From Uloborus plumipes (lineage: Eukaryota > Arthropoda > Arachnida > Araneae > Uloboridae), in assembly GCA_038373865.1 (NCBI GenBank), contig JAXGGA010006583.1, positions 1-64,000 of the forward strand: a stretch of 64,000 bases of DNA, written 5' to 3'. The notes beneath the pieces are model-generated. The model was not told where the DNA came from, did no database searches, and saw only the letters and a list, made by a program, of their open reading frames with translations. The translations under genes and the position numbers were made by a program. Each line of letters starts with the position of its first letter. Within the stretch, counting starts at the first letter, position 1. Shown one piece after another: positions 32,743-43,336 of this stretch.

Positions 32743-32955
32743 TTATGCTGTAATGATTTTAAAATAAATGTATTCTCTTAGACTTATGCTTTTATCAAGG
32801 CTATTCATTTTTTTTTCACAAGCATTCATAAATTAATTTGCGGTTTATAAATTGTTACATAATTTACTACAGGAAATATCTCACAGTCACGATTCTCTCT
32901 CGGTTGTATAAATTTAAATTAGTCCTTTTTTGAGAGTTTAATTAAAGTGGTACTG
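32743..32955 (+). repeat. ~220-bp direct repeat, left copy
   Basis: Shares long blocks with 35232-35465: ATGATTTTAAAA-AAATGTATTC, TATGCTTTTATCAAGG, CACAAGCATTCATAAATTA, GGAAATATYTCACA and TTAAAGTGG-ACTGA, in the same orientation. Confidence 0.7.
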
Positions 32956-33474
32956 ATTTCTTTTTCTTTTTTTTTTAACTTTTTTAACGTGTATCTGCTT
33001 AATCTTTTTGTTCAAAATTTCGAACATCCTACCAAATAATTTAAGAGGCATTTAAACTTGTTGACACTTTATCAATCAAAACAAAGACAACTGATTGAAA
33101 AAAAGCGGTTTCTTTCCGATTGAAATTTTTTTTCTCAGTTTTAACAACATGTTTTTTACATTATAGTTGATGAAATGGATTTCTTAGTGATTTTGCTGTT
33201 TGTTTTAACTTTTTTTGACGAATTAACGTTTCAGCTTTTCTTATGATTTTGAATTATTATCTAAGAACTATCGAAAAGTTTTCAGCCAAAGCAGTTTAAG
33301 GCGGAATTTTAAGTTTTTTTAATTTGTTTTTATTTTTAAAAGCTTTGTAGTTGAACATTTAATCAATGAAATAAATTTTCAATCGAAGTATCTAACTTCA
33401 TTACCCATTAACCTACCGTTATTGTTATGTAAGATAATATTTTTTATCACATTAAAAAAAAATATTTATACTAA

Positions 33475-33608
33475 GCGGCTGTCCATAAATGGTGTCATTC
33501 GTTTTTCAAAAGATCTGACCAACCCCCCTCTGCAGCAAAGTGTTATACTTCTCTTTACGCCCCCAACCCTCTTCTCCTTGTTACGTGTCACGCTGTTTTT
33601 CATAAATA
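33475..33608. repeat. Foldback-type repeat, left part, split by a Tc1 insertion
   Basis: GGCTGTCCATAAATGGTGTC begins a repeat continued after the Tc1 element at 35029-35155, ending GCGTGACATTATTTGTT. Relatives at 44555-45005 and 60537-60735 show the same C-rich, TTGTCAC-containing interior and mirrored CATAAATG/TGTCA ends. Confidence 0.6.
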
Positions 33609-35028
33609 CACTGCTCGACATTGAAAATGCAACACCAAGAAGGAGTGGTCAGAAATTCATGCAAATTTTACCGTAGACGCACGTCACTGAGTTATGCAAA
33701 TGATATGAAATGCGCAGTTCTCCGACGCACGTGAAGTAAGATATAAGAGAATGAAGTTGAAAAGTGGGCTATGTTCATGTTGGTTTTTCTGCCAGACTAA
33801 TTATCGGAGAAATTTGGTTTTTGTCTCGAAGGATACGTGTGATAGGAGGAAATGCCACGCCGTCCTCAACGAAGACACTTCCAGCATATAGACGACTTTA
33901 CAAGGGGTATGGTGATCGGACTGAGAAGGGGAGGTCGGTCCATACGTCGAATTGCAGCTGATACCCACATGGATGCAAGCACTGTGCATCGGCTGTGTCG
34001 GAGATGGTTGGAAAGAGGAAATGTAGCCACATTGAGGGGTGCAGGTGCAGCCAGAGTGACGTCAGATCGCTTGGATCGACGGATTCACCGACAAGCTGTG
34101 GCGGACCCGCAAGTCACTTGTACGTCGATTCTGCAGCACGTGCAAGGTACCCTGGATGTTCCTGTGTCGACCAGAACCATTTCCCGTCGACTGGTTGCAC
34201 GTGGTCTGCAATAACGGCGCCCGCTAAGAAGACTGCCATTGACCTCACAGCACAGACTCCAACGTTTGGAATGGTGCCGGACCAGAGCGACGTGGATGGC
34301 AGAATGGCAAACCGTAGTGTTCTCAGATGAATCCCGCTTCTGTTTGTTTAGTGATAGTCATCGCATGCGTGCGTGGCGTCGACGTGGAGAAAGATCGAAT
34401 CCGGCAGTAACTGTGGAACTCCCCACAGCGCGACAACGTGGCATAATGGTTTGGGGCGCTATTGCATACAATTCCGTATCACCTCTAGTTCGTATTCGGG
34501 GCACTATGACGGCCCAACGATATGTAGATAATCTACTGCGGCCGGTGGCAATCCCCTACCTTCAGGGTCTGCCAAATGCAATTTTTCAACAGGATAACGC
34601 CCGACCTCACAGTGCTCGAATCAGCTAACATGCTCTACGAGGTGTACAGATGCTTTCCTGGCCACCATACTCTCCTGACTTGTCACAAATCGAACATGTG
34701 TGGGACGTGATTGGACGCCGTTTGCAGAACCTGTCACTGCCTCGTTCAGAGGACGAACTGTGGCAAATGGTTGAAAGGGAATGGAGTGCCATCCCTCAGG
34801 ACACCATCCGCAGGCTTATTGACTCCATGCCTAGACGTGTTTCTTCGTGCATCGCTGTCCGCGGTGGTCCTACTTCTTACTGAGCCGACGCCGTCCTCGC
34901 TCTAAATTTTGCTGATTTATTTTGAAATAAATATCACTTATTGCTCCATGCTGTCTCTGTCTTCTTACCAAATTTCATCAATTTCTGACCACTCCTTCTT
35001 GGTGTTGCATTTTCAATGTCGAGCAGTG
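33609..35028 (+). mobile_element. Tc1-like transposon, 1,420 bp, perfect 49-bp TIRs, dead gene
   Basis: Terminal repeats 33609-33657 and 34980-35028 are exact complements, starting CACTGCTCGACATTGAAAAT, and TA flanks both ends (33607-33608, 35029-35030). The gene inside has two premature TAA codons. It lies within the foldback repeat 33475-35155. Confidence 0.92.
33852..34883 (+). pseudogene. Tc1-like transposase with two nonsense codons
   Basis: All pieces are in one frame: 343 codon positions from ATG 33852 to TGA at 34881-34883 (ending GGPTSY). TAA interrupts at codon 121 (34212-34214) and codon 259 (34626-34628). Helix-turn-helix units occupy ~1-50 and ~75-120, including STVHRLCRRW and STRTISRRLVARG. 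The catalytic residues are all still present: D159 (FSDESRF), D248 (FQQDNARPH) and E281 (IEHVW), with 32 positions between the second D and the E, counting the stop as one; that is the spacing usual for this arthropod transposase group as I know it. Both stops fall before E281, so no active enzyme is expected. The rest is well preserved, which indicates recent death or copying in trans. Confidence 0.92.
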
Positions 35029-35155
35029 TACATTGTGATAATTAAATGTGCGATGTCACACCTTTGGGTGTATTCTCCCTCACCCTTGTCACATACTGCC
35101 ACAATTTCTCGAATCCGGATTTCCCTTCAAGGCGTGACATTATTTGTTCAAACTG
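35029..35155. repeat. Foldback-type repeat, right part
   Basis: Continuation of 33475-33608 beyond the Tc1 element; AATGTGCGATGTCACAC...CACCCTTGTCACA matches 44905-44945. Confidence 0.6.
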
Positions 35156-35231
35156 AAATGGTATTTTAACGTACGTTTTAAAACTATAAACAAACTTTTT
35201 CAAAAAAGAAACCCTGCAAGCATTATTAGTT

Positions 35232-35465
35232 TTCGTTTTGTGCTGTGATGATTTTAAAACAAATGTATTCTCTTAGATTTATGCTTTTATCAAGGTAAAA
35301 GTTTTTTCATTCATTTCTTTTTTCACAAGCATTCATAAATTATTCTGTGATTTATAAATTGCTACATGATTTACTGCAGGAAATATTTCACATTTATGAT
35401 TCTCTTCCGTTAGTTTATAATCATATTAGTACTTTTTTTAAGGGTTCTATTAAAGTGGCACTGAA
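35232..35465 (+). repeat. ~220-bp direct repeat, right copy
   Basis: Partner of 32743-32955. The pair brackets the foldback and Tc1 elements, but the intervening sequence has no retroelement genes. Confidence 0.7.
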
Positions 35466-35699
35466 AGAAAAGATCGTACCAAAATAAAATACAAAGATGG
35501 AAAAATGTGTGCCGTTTGGTGAATTTAATGTTTGAGGAAACGAAAATGGGGTCAAATAACACATTTTTAATGTGAAAAGAGCTAAAATATTGACAAAGAC
35601 AGAATTTAATATCTTTTTAACTATACACCAAGCTAAAAAACATCTACGAAAGGCTAACACTTTATGAAAATCAAGAAAAAAGTTATAATTTGTTAACAG

Positions 35700-35872
35700 G
35701 GACGTCATTTCAAGTCTTTTCCGGGGGGGGGGGGGAAAGGGTGAAAACACAATGCAATGTCATCGGAAAACAGCAAAAACCACGCCCCCTTAATATGTTA
35801 ATACATTGACTTCTCAAAGCCAGGGGGGGGGCAATTGACCCCCCTGCCCCCCCCCTAAATAACGGGCCTGTT
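35700..35872. repeat. G/C-tract repeat, copy 1
   Basis: GACGTCATTT... followed by a long G-run and ending CTAAATAACGGGCCT. The copy at 38581-38775 has the same order: ACGTCATTT, G-run, TACATTGA-TTTCT, second G-run, CCCCCTAAATGACGGGCCT. The mirrored ends suggest a degenerate inverted-repeat element. Confidence 0.55.
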
Positions 35873-36967
35873 TGTTAACGTTCAGCCAGCATGTCCTTGG
35901 AGCTATAGATTGGAGGCCGTTTCGTCGCTGTCGCAACTCTGTAAATCACGTTTTCGTACAAAGATAGTGTTGCTGCAGCAAAGTGATAACTCAGGTATTT
36001 ACTCAAGTTATTGATGCGTACGGAGTGGGATCTTAGAGCCCCTTCGTCTTTTTAAGTTTATCTTACAAAGTTTTAGGAAGATTTAAAAAAAAAAAAGAAA
36101 AAAAACCTTTTTGGCCCATTTTTCAGAAAAGAAAACAGAAGGTCAAAAAAGTTAGCGGTGTCTGGAACGTAAGGCCACCGGGTACGCTTTTTAATTGATT
36201 TTTCGATATATCAATTACATCGAAAGTTATGAAAGAAACTTTTCCGAATATGTGTGCTCACCTTTTGTATCAGTACATTTATGTGACGCTAATTTTACAT
36301 TTAAAAATTTCTTGAAAATGCATATGTAAAATTACAGGTGTTTAGTTATTGGGAACTCTTCTTCATTTTTTTTTTCTTTGCAAAATACTTATTATTATTA
36401 TTTTTTACAAACACATACTTCACCTCACACTAAACTTAGCATTTTCTACATTTAATAAGAAAGCTCTTTGCAATGAGTTTAGAAAATTGCTTCTCAACAC
36501 AGCTTGAAGTAAAATCATATATTCACAAAGTATTTCTTAGCAATTTTTATTCACATTTCACAAAATTAAATTTGTGCTTAGGTTGCAATTTCATGTCTGT
36601 TAAATACAAAGACTTTCAGTAAAGAAGTTCTCTGCAGTACGTTTGAAGAAATGCGTTCCATCACGTCTTAAAGCAAAATTACATATTCACCCATTTGCTC
36701 TTTCACGTTTAGTTTTTTTCTTTTCACATACGCCTAGTCACAAAGTGGAAAACCTTTAAAGCCCCAACCTTCCTCCTTTTCTCCTCAATCAATACAGATG
36801 AATTATTACTTTTTATTTTCGCCAACAAGTCAGCATTTCCCGCCCTTCCCTTTTGCAAATTTATGCTTAACTCTCCGGATTTAAAGCATGGTGTTGGTGC
36901 TATTTTTCTTTGATACTTGTATAATAAAATTTTGCCGAAATTGATCTCAGTATCTTATTAATTCTCT
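35873..36967. other. Spacer with a weak ~160-bp diverged duplication
   Basis: Segments near 36458-36530 and 36615-36690 share AAGAA-CTCT-TGCA-T-GTTT and an ATATTCAC end, suggesting an old tandem duplication. Otherwise AT-rich without a supported gene. Confidence 0.3.
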
Positions 36968-37138
36968 ATTTTATGATGTAGTTCATGTCTAGAATGAGTT
37001 TTGGTGATACATATATACACCAAACACCCTACATATTTTATGATGTAGTTCATTTCTAGAATGAGTTTTGGTGATACATATACACCAAACACCCTACACA
37101 TTTTATGATGTAGTTCATTTCTAGAATGAGTTTTGGTA
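36968..37138 (+). repeat. Minisatellite, ~66-bp unit, about 2.6 copies
   Basis: Units start at 36968, 37035 and 37100 with ATTTTATGATGTAGTTCAT, then CTAGAATGAGTTTTGGT. They are nearly identical, so recently amplified. The minus-strand frame here merely translates the repeat. Confidence 0.85.
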
Positions 37139-37171
37139 ACTGTAGTGGCACATATGAAAAACTTCAAAAAA

Positions 37172-37194
37172 AAGAGAGAGAGAGAGAGAGAGAG
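37172..37194. repeat. (GA)n microsatellite
   Basis: About 11 GA units. Confidence 0.9.
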
Positions 37195-37244
37195 TAACAA
37201 TTATGAATTTAAAGTCTAAATTAAAGTCCTCATTCTTCCCACGA

Positions 37245-37490
37245 AACTCTCAAAGTTACAAGCAAATAATAAAGCATTTAAAAGCCCACATGTGCAGGAC
37301 CACTGCAGACACATGTTTCGCACTACCGTTAAAGCCTTTTTCAATTCTAAAACCGAATACTTATGGATCGGATATCTTTATATCCATAAGTTCACGTTTT
37401 GTGCATTGAGGAAAGACGTTTATTTTAACTCAAAAACACGTGTCCGCAGTGTTCCTGAGCATTTGTTCTTTTATTTTTAAGCACAGAGAT
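37245..37490. repeat. Imperfect foldback element, ~245 bp
   Basis: GCAGGACCACTGCAGACACA on the left is mirrored on the right by the complement of TCAGGAACACTGCGGACACG, and the centre has CTTATGGAT...ATATCCATAAG. Arms are diverged. The two overlapping short frames here are by-products. Confidence 0.5.
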
Positions 37491-38580
37491 AGTTTTTTAT
37501 TTCTCTCACAAAGTTAGTGTGCATTAATGGTGCGTGATAGCATATAAGTAATACAATTGAAGGTGGACCATCATTAAAATTTCATAAACCAATAGAAAAT
37601 TTTCAAACCATAACTATACACTACTAAGATAGACCGCCAAGCAGGCCAATAAACATACCGTAAATGTTTTGCGCATAACGTAAATATATGTTTACATTAA
37701 AAAAGGGACAGAAAGAGTGAAATCATATGGACTATTAAATAGATTAGGAGAACACGGGTTCCAATACTAATTTCATGTCCTATTATTTATAGAAATAACT
37801 ATAAACATTTACTCAACAACATATAAATTTAATTTTTTTTGTAATTTTTTGTCATGAAACTAAGGAGATAAAGCAATGCTAAAGAGGATTTGATATTTTG
37901 GTTTGGTTTTATTACAATGAAAGGAAATACTTAATACATTTTCTCTGAAAAAAATACCTTCTTAGTTTTTTGGAATAACGGTATGAGACCTGCCTTTAAT
38001 TTGATTGAAAAAGTAGTTTTAGTGCAAAAATTTAAAAACGTTAAACAACGTTTTAAATTACAATGTGTTTCTGGACTATAAGGGACATATTTTTCAATGT
38101 GAAGAAGTGTTCTTATGAACAAATAGACGATTGGTAAATCGAAAACGTAATGTTGAACTGTTCAAAACAGGAAAGCAAAATGTTTGTCATTAATAGAAAC
38201 AAGCTCAAAGATTAATTCAACATTTTTTTAAAAATGTAAGGATTGTTTAACTGAAATACAAACAAAGGCAAAATACTTCAAAGAAATTTTTTTTACTTGC
38301 AAATGATCTTTTTTTTTTCTTTTTGTTACTAGTTTTATTATTTGAAAATCTTTATGTAACGCAAAATTTCGTGTTCAAAATTTGATGAGAAAAAGTTCCG
38401 CAACAAAAACTATGGGTATTGTCATTCGATCTTCTAACTGTTAAAGTTTAAAAGATTGAATGAACTTTTTGATATACTAACATGTTTCTAAACTAAAACT
38501 TAACACAATGCATCATTTCAGAATGTATTTTTCTACATAACGAGTTTTGAAAAATATTTAATAAGCTATTTCAAGTCATA
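37491..38580. other. AT-rich spacer, nothing recognised
   Basis: No supported frame, repeat or RNA. Confidence 0.35.
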
Positions 38581-38775
38581 GGAACGTCATTTTGAATTTT
38601 TCGGGGGGGGGGGGGGGACAAAGGGAACAATAATAATATACTCAATGTAAATTGAATTTTAAAAAAGAAAAGAAAAAGAAAGGGGAAAAAAACTCCCGCT
38701 TATAATACATTGATTTTCTAATAGAGGGGGGGGGGGGTAATCCGACTGACACTGGCCCCCTAAATGACGGGCCTT
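38581..38775. repeat. G/C-tract repeat, copy 2
   Basis: Partner of 35700-35872, with G-runs of ~13 and ~11 bases. Confidence 0.55.
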
Positions 38776-39158
38776 TTTTTAGTCATACACAGAATTAAAA
38801 CTTTGAAATCTTCACAAAATGTTTCAGGCAGCAATTTTTTCTCACGTTATGTTGCTATCAATCAGAGATATTATATTTTAAATTTAAAAAACGGCGTTTT
38901 AATCAAATGTAATAGCATAAAAATTTCAAACTTTCTACGATTTGGAAGTACTAGGAGTGAAATCCTCCTAACATTATTCATCACTTTAGTATGTATTTTT
39001 GTGTATTCGAAAATACATTTGAAAAGCGCATTTTCGAATTTTCATGCGTAAAATTCGCTTGTACATGTATTACAAATATATCTACTTGCAACTAAAATGC
39101 CTATATTTAAAGAATTCAGTATAATTAATATTTTTATTCTTTCTTACTCCTTTGATAG

Positions 39159-39217
39159 ACTTGGAAGAAAACCACGACAACGTGGAGATATTCAACCCAA
39201 ACACAAGTCAGTATTAA
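39159..39217 (+). CDS. Possible terminal exon, unrecognised
   Basis: After CTTTCTTACTCCTTTGATAG, an acceptor-like tract, the open phase encodes LEENHDNVEIFNPNTSQY and stops at TAA (39215-39217). The composition is protein-like. It lies only 73 nt from the opposite-strand exon at 39290-39370, so both cannot easily be right unless this gene ends inside the other's first intron. Confidence 0.25.
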
Positions 39218-39289
39218 ATACAAAGTCAAAAGAAAACCAAGCACCCTCATGCACATAAAGCAAAAAGAAAAATGAGCAAATTAACTTAC

Positions 39290-39370
39290 TGCAGACATCA
39301 TGACTCCGAAGTTTTCCGGTGATTGCCGAATGCTTCTACCATTCGGGATTCGGGCTTTCGTCATTAGCAT
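39290..39370 (-). CDS. First coding exon of an unidentified host gene (27 codons)
   Basis: On the minus strand, ATG at 39370-39368 opens a 27-codon frame, beginning MLMTKARIPNGR and ending SPENFGVMMSA, that runs exactly into GTAAGT (39289-39284), a consensus splice donor between codons (phase 0). An in-frame TGA lies 33 nt upstream of the ATG, fixing this as the 5' end of the frame; a second ATG two codons later is an alternative start. About 180 bp upstream is GC-rich, as expected for a 5' leader and promoter in AT-rich DNA. I do not recognise the protein. The following exon should lie at lower coordinates, but I could not identify it. Start-to-donor fit and composition make this the best host-gene evidence in the window. 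Confidence 0.5.
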
Positions 39371-39545
39371 CCAATTGAATACAGTGCTGAGAATGAGGCT
39401 TCAATGAGGCGTGTCACTCGGAAAACGACTCGACCGAACAGTGACCGATGCTATCTCTCTCGTCGGCTTCATGTGGCGTTTCGTAGGCGACGGACCAGGG
39501 TTGCTCGACGGCTTGGCGAGGATATTTCCATCGCCAACGCAGCCG
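39371..39545 (-). promoter_or_regulatory. GC-rich candidate 5' leader/promoter
   Basis: A CG-containing segment with TCGGCG, GTCGAG and CGTTTCG words directly upstream of the ATG exon, bounded beyond 39545 by AT-rich DNA. No TATA box or initiator could be assigned with confidence. Confidence 0.35.
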
Positions 39546-40302
39546 ATGATTGAATTATTTTGAAATGGATTTCTCCCCAAGTATTTTGACAGCTGCTTTT
39601 TGATACTTTTCCATTTCCTGCTAAAAAAATATACAAATGCAGTTGCATTTATTTCGTAAAATGCAGCGGAAATGAGGTTACATTTGAAATCATATTTTAA
39701 AATGATATTGAATGCTGTTCAAAAATATAAATGCATTTTATAAAAAAACCTAAATCAAATTTATCTGTGAAAATAACGTATCCGTAAGCGATATTTTGAA
39801 GGAAATGTTTTATGTATCATAATATAGATATGCAAAATACATAGCAATGCAAAAGAATACTAAGAAAAATAATTAACAGTTTGGTCTATAATGAGTATAA
39901 AAGTTACGCTCTTTTGAAAAAGAGCAATTTATGTAAAAATAAAAGATACTTCACGGAAAAAAGTAAATTACGACACAAATTAGAGTAAGCACGAAATCAA
40001 TACTATGAAATATATGTCCTGATATTCTAAACACTAAATTTTCTAAACACTACACACTACAGCACCAAGTTCACAATTACTGAGTAGGCTTATCCTACAA
40101 TTTTTGTGTGACACGTAATTTTCCATACAAGATGCCATTATTTTCTTCTAATGTTGATTTCAGTTTAAACTTGAAAAAGTAAGAGAGTGACATCAACGTT
40201 ATTAACTGATTAAGTTTCAATAGTTAATTATCATACAAAATTGCTCCCTAGTACCTATTAATAACATTATATCGAAACCAAAGGTCAACTGAGGGGTTAA
40301 GC
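39546..40302. other. AT-rich spacer, nothing recognised
   Basis: No supported feature. Confidence 0.35.
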
Positions 40303-40380
40303 CAGTGGTGGCCAACCCGCGACACGCGTGCCACAATGTGGCACGGCAGAGCCGTAACAGTGGCACGCGAAGACTTTTTG
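40303..40380 (+). repeat. hAT-like transposon end
   Basis: CAGTGGTGGCCAACCCGCGA followed by GTGCCACAATGTGGCAC resembles ends of hAT (Charlie-type) elements. The other end was not found. Confidence 0.4.
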
Positions 40381-40545
40381 AAAACAATCAAAAATTGTGG
40401 GAAAATGTAGATCTAAAAAATATTGATAAAAACTAAAACCCTTGAACTGATAAATATAATGATATTACGACGATTAAGTGTTAGGATCCTGGCTTACAAA
40501 TTGTCTTTACTACAATATTGCAAAGTACTTAGTGTTAGCTTCGGG

Positions 40546-40797
40546 CAGTGGCGTATCCAGTGGGTGGGCTGATAGGGCTGAAGCCCCCTCCGAAATTATC
40601 AAAAAAGAATTTTAAACATTTTAGTTAATACCCTTTTTCCTTCTTTTTCCTGAAATCGCGAAAAGAGAATTTTTTTCTGCAGAGAAAATTTAATTAAAGG
40701 ACAAAATATAAGGACAAAAAAGAAAAGAAGTAAATTCTTTCTTTTTCTTTTGACATGTCCATTTTACTGTTTGTCACGTTTATGACTATCTTACAGT
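40546..40797 (+). repeat. Partial copy of the 1319-2024 hAT-like family
   Basis: CAGTGGCGTATCCAG, GTGGGCTGATAGGGCTG-AGCC-CCTCCGAAATT and TTTTGACATGTC-ATTT follow the same order as the reverse complement of the right part of 1319-2024. It is cut short where another repeat begins at 40798. Confidence 0.6.
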
Positions 40798-41060
40798 CAG
40801 TAGCGTAGCTAGGGGGCCCAGCGCCCGTGGCGAGCTTGAAAAATTGCGCCCCCCCCCTCTTACAGGTCGCTCTGATGGGAGGTCATTGTGATTTCCTAAA
40901 ATGTCCTTACTAAAAAATTTTGATTTATTTATTCGAAAAATTTGCAGACAATGTTGCAACCTTTTTTTTTCTTTTTGCTTTCTTTTAGCATTTTTAATGG
41001 TGCTCAGTGCTCCCCCTCCCCCTCATGTTATGTGTGCATGATATGTCTGCTTGTTCGTTT
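40798..41060 (+). repeat. CAGTAGCGTAGC-type repeat end
   Basis: CAGTAGCGTAGCTAGGGGG then CCCGTGGCGAGCTTGA-AAATTG-CCCCC and TTTTTAATGGTGCTCAGTG match 46062-46260 in order. Confidence 0.5.
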
Positions 41061-42162
41061 TATTGGGAAAAATTCAAGTTTTATTTTTGACAAGTTATTT
41101 GCTCAATTTTAAAATTTTTGTCTCGCCAACAATTTTAGTTCGGGGCGTTCCTACCTTTCCCCATCTTTTCACATAAATTCAAAAAAACAAATAATTCTTA
41201 CAATTCGTTATTGAACATAGTGTGTTTTTTTCCACACGACAGCTTTTATTTAAAATATAATTTGTTTTAAAACACTAGAAAAATGTATAAAATAAACATA
41301 ATTTGTGCATTTTAAATAAAAATCAAAGCATTGATTCTGTTGTGCTCAGGAAATCAAAGAAAATATAAAAAGCATAATTAAACTGAAATTGGCTTAATAA
41401 ATACGACTCCTTGCATACAGGCGAAATAAAAGTTCGCTATTTTAGGTCTCCGATTTTTTTATGAATAAATACTTTTTATTTTAAGTATTTAAAATGTAGC
41501 AGAGACCCGCCGTTATTTAATACTAATATTATCTATGAGGGGAATTAGGAGAGGGGCAATTGTTTCCTCCGTGGCTTTAAAGTACCAGATGTATTTTCTT
41601 GATTTTTTTTGAAATTTTAAATACAGCGCATACAAACACGGGACAACAATAGAGATGGTATTTGCGAGTACCACAACGACTGTGCTCGAACTGAGAATGA
41701 ATTAAAAAAAAACTGATTAGCACGTATATTTGTGTACCGTTTTAAAGTGGCTCGCCCCACTGAAGTAGCGTAGAGTACATGCATCTTCCCTCAACATTCA
41801 CTTGGCGTTTTCATGTTCATAGAAACAATAGCTATATTTATTTATTTTGACAATAGAAAGAGCACAAAACATATTGCACTGGCCTGATTACAAATCGAGC
41901 TCAATCCCTCCCAATAATACTAAAACGGTAATGAGTATAAAGAACAAAGAAGAGCTATATACAGTTTAAAAGTGAGAGCCCTTTATTAAAGTACATATAA
42001 AATAGAAAAATTCCCAAAATAAGAAATCAAAACTCACTAAAAAAAATTTATTTATCAATTTTTTTTTAAACTTTTTTTTTGTTTGAAAACGTTACTCGTT
42101 CAAAACCGCGCGCCGCTGTACTTGTGTTACTCATTTTTGGAATCTTCATTTATTGTAGATCT
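41061..42162. other. AT-rich spacer, nothing recognised
   Basis: Homopolymer-rich; no supported gene. Confidence 0.3.
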
Positions 42163-42513
42163 CAGAGCCTGATTACCGCAGGGGCAAGGGGGGCACAGGC
42201 CCCTCCTCTTAGATTTCAGCGGAGCCCAAAATCTCATTACTTTATCCAACGTCTTCTAAATACTAAATGCCTACTGTATGTTTTACTATTAATGCTAAAA
42301 GCTTACAGTGTATGTCCACGCATATTTTTGTCTTAATAATTTGATAGCATTATTATTATAATTTTAAAGTTTGATCTTTGCACAAAACTTTTATTTAATT
42401 CTGGTATTGTAAGAATTTTTTAACTCGTAACACGTAACTGATATGAAAAGGCAAGGCGGGGGCCATGAAATAGAAATGTGCCCCATGTCCAATGTCAGAA
42501 TAATCGGGCTCTG
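42163..42513. mobile_element. Possible non-autonomous element with CAGAGCC ends
   Basis: CAGAGCCTGATTACCGC at the left faces, inverted, CAGAGCCCGATTATTCTG at the right, and G-rich/C-rich blocks lie inside both. Similar TAGATCT/TAGATTCT flanks may be a decayed target duplication. Confidence 0.45.
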
Positions 42514-42983
42514 TAGATTCTTGGTACAAATTTTTAGAATCGCGAAATTTGCAATAGCCGTTTTTTAGAAACCTTTCCCTCCCCATTCTGAGAAATACAT
42601 ATTATTCTCTCGCTAGTTTTCACCACAGAAAACATAATACCAACAGAGAAGTTATTTTCTGTCATCATACAATTGCATTCCAAAAATCTGAATCCGAAAT
42701 GTTTTCAACAAAAGCTCGCCGATTTTTAAAATCGTAGAACGTTATTTCTGAAGTATATTATGTAATTGATAAGTTCAAGTGATATCGTGAAAAAAACGGT
42801 TGGAAAGAAACGGAGAGAAAAGGTTTGTTTCTATCTGTTTTAAGTGGATATAAGACCGACCGATTTCAGATCGGCCTGTTATGCAGACTCCAGACCCCAT
42901 ATAACTAAATTTTATCCTGCCAGATAGATTTAAGCTTGTATCCAACCGAAATCTACCAAAGCAATGTTGCACATTTTGTATCA
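42514..42983. other. Spacer, nothing recognised
   Basis: No supported feature. Confidence 0.3.
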
Positions 42984-43150
42984 TTTGTCTTGTAGCGTGG
43001 GGGCGCAGTTTGCGCTGCTCGGAGTCTCTTTCAAATTTTAATTTTTTAGTCTGTTTTTAATTGATCTTTTTTTTTTAAATCGGTCAGAATGCCGCCCCCC
43101 TGGTTTGCTGCGCCCGTGGCAAGAGCCACTCCTGCCAACCTCTAGCTACG
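42984..43150 (-). repeat. CAGTGGCGTAGC-type repeat end, tandem copy 1
   Basis: TTGTCTTGTAGCGTGGGGGC through CTAGCTACGCCACTG. Read in reverse it begins CAGTGGCGTAGCTAGAGG. The next copy follows after ~16 bp. Confidence 0.65.
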
Positions 43151-43166
43151 CCACTGTTCCCAATCT

Positions 43167-43336
43167 TTTGTCTTGTAGCGAGGGGGCGCAGATTGCGCTG
43201 CTCGGAGAGTCTTTCAAATTTTAATTTTTTAGTCTGTTTGGAATTGATTTTTTTTTTAATCGGGTCAAAATGCCGCCCCCCTGGTTGCTGCGCCCATGGC
43301 AAGAGCCACTCCTGCCAACCGCTAGCTACGCCACTG
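43167..43336 (-). repeat. CAGTGGCGTAGC-type repeat end, tandem copy 2
   Basis: Nearly the same sequence as 42984-43150, offset by about 183 bp; the frames on both strands here translate the repeat. Confidence 0.65.

Noticed and set aside
32743..35465. LTR retrotransposon bounded by ~220-bp direct repeats
   Set aside because: No gag, protease, reverse transcriptase or integrase between the repeats, no clear TG...CA termini or primer-binding site; the interior is explained by the foldback and Tc1 element.
36958..37200. 80-codon minus-strand frame with internal peptide repeats
   Set aside because: It simply translates the ~66-bp minisatellite.
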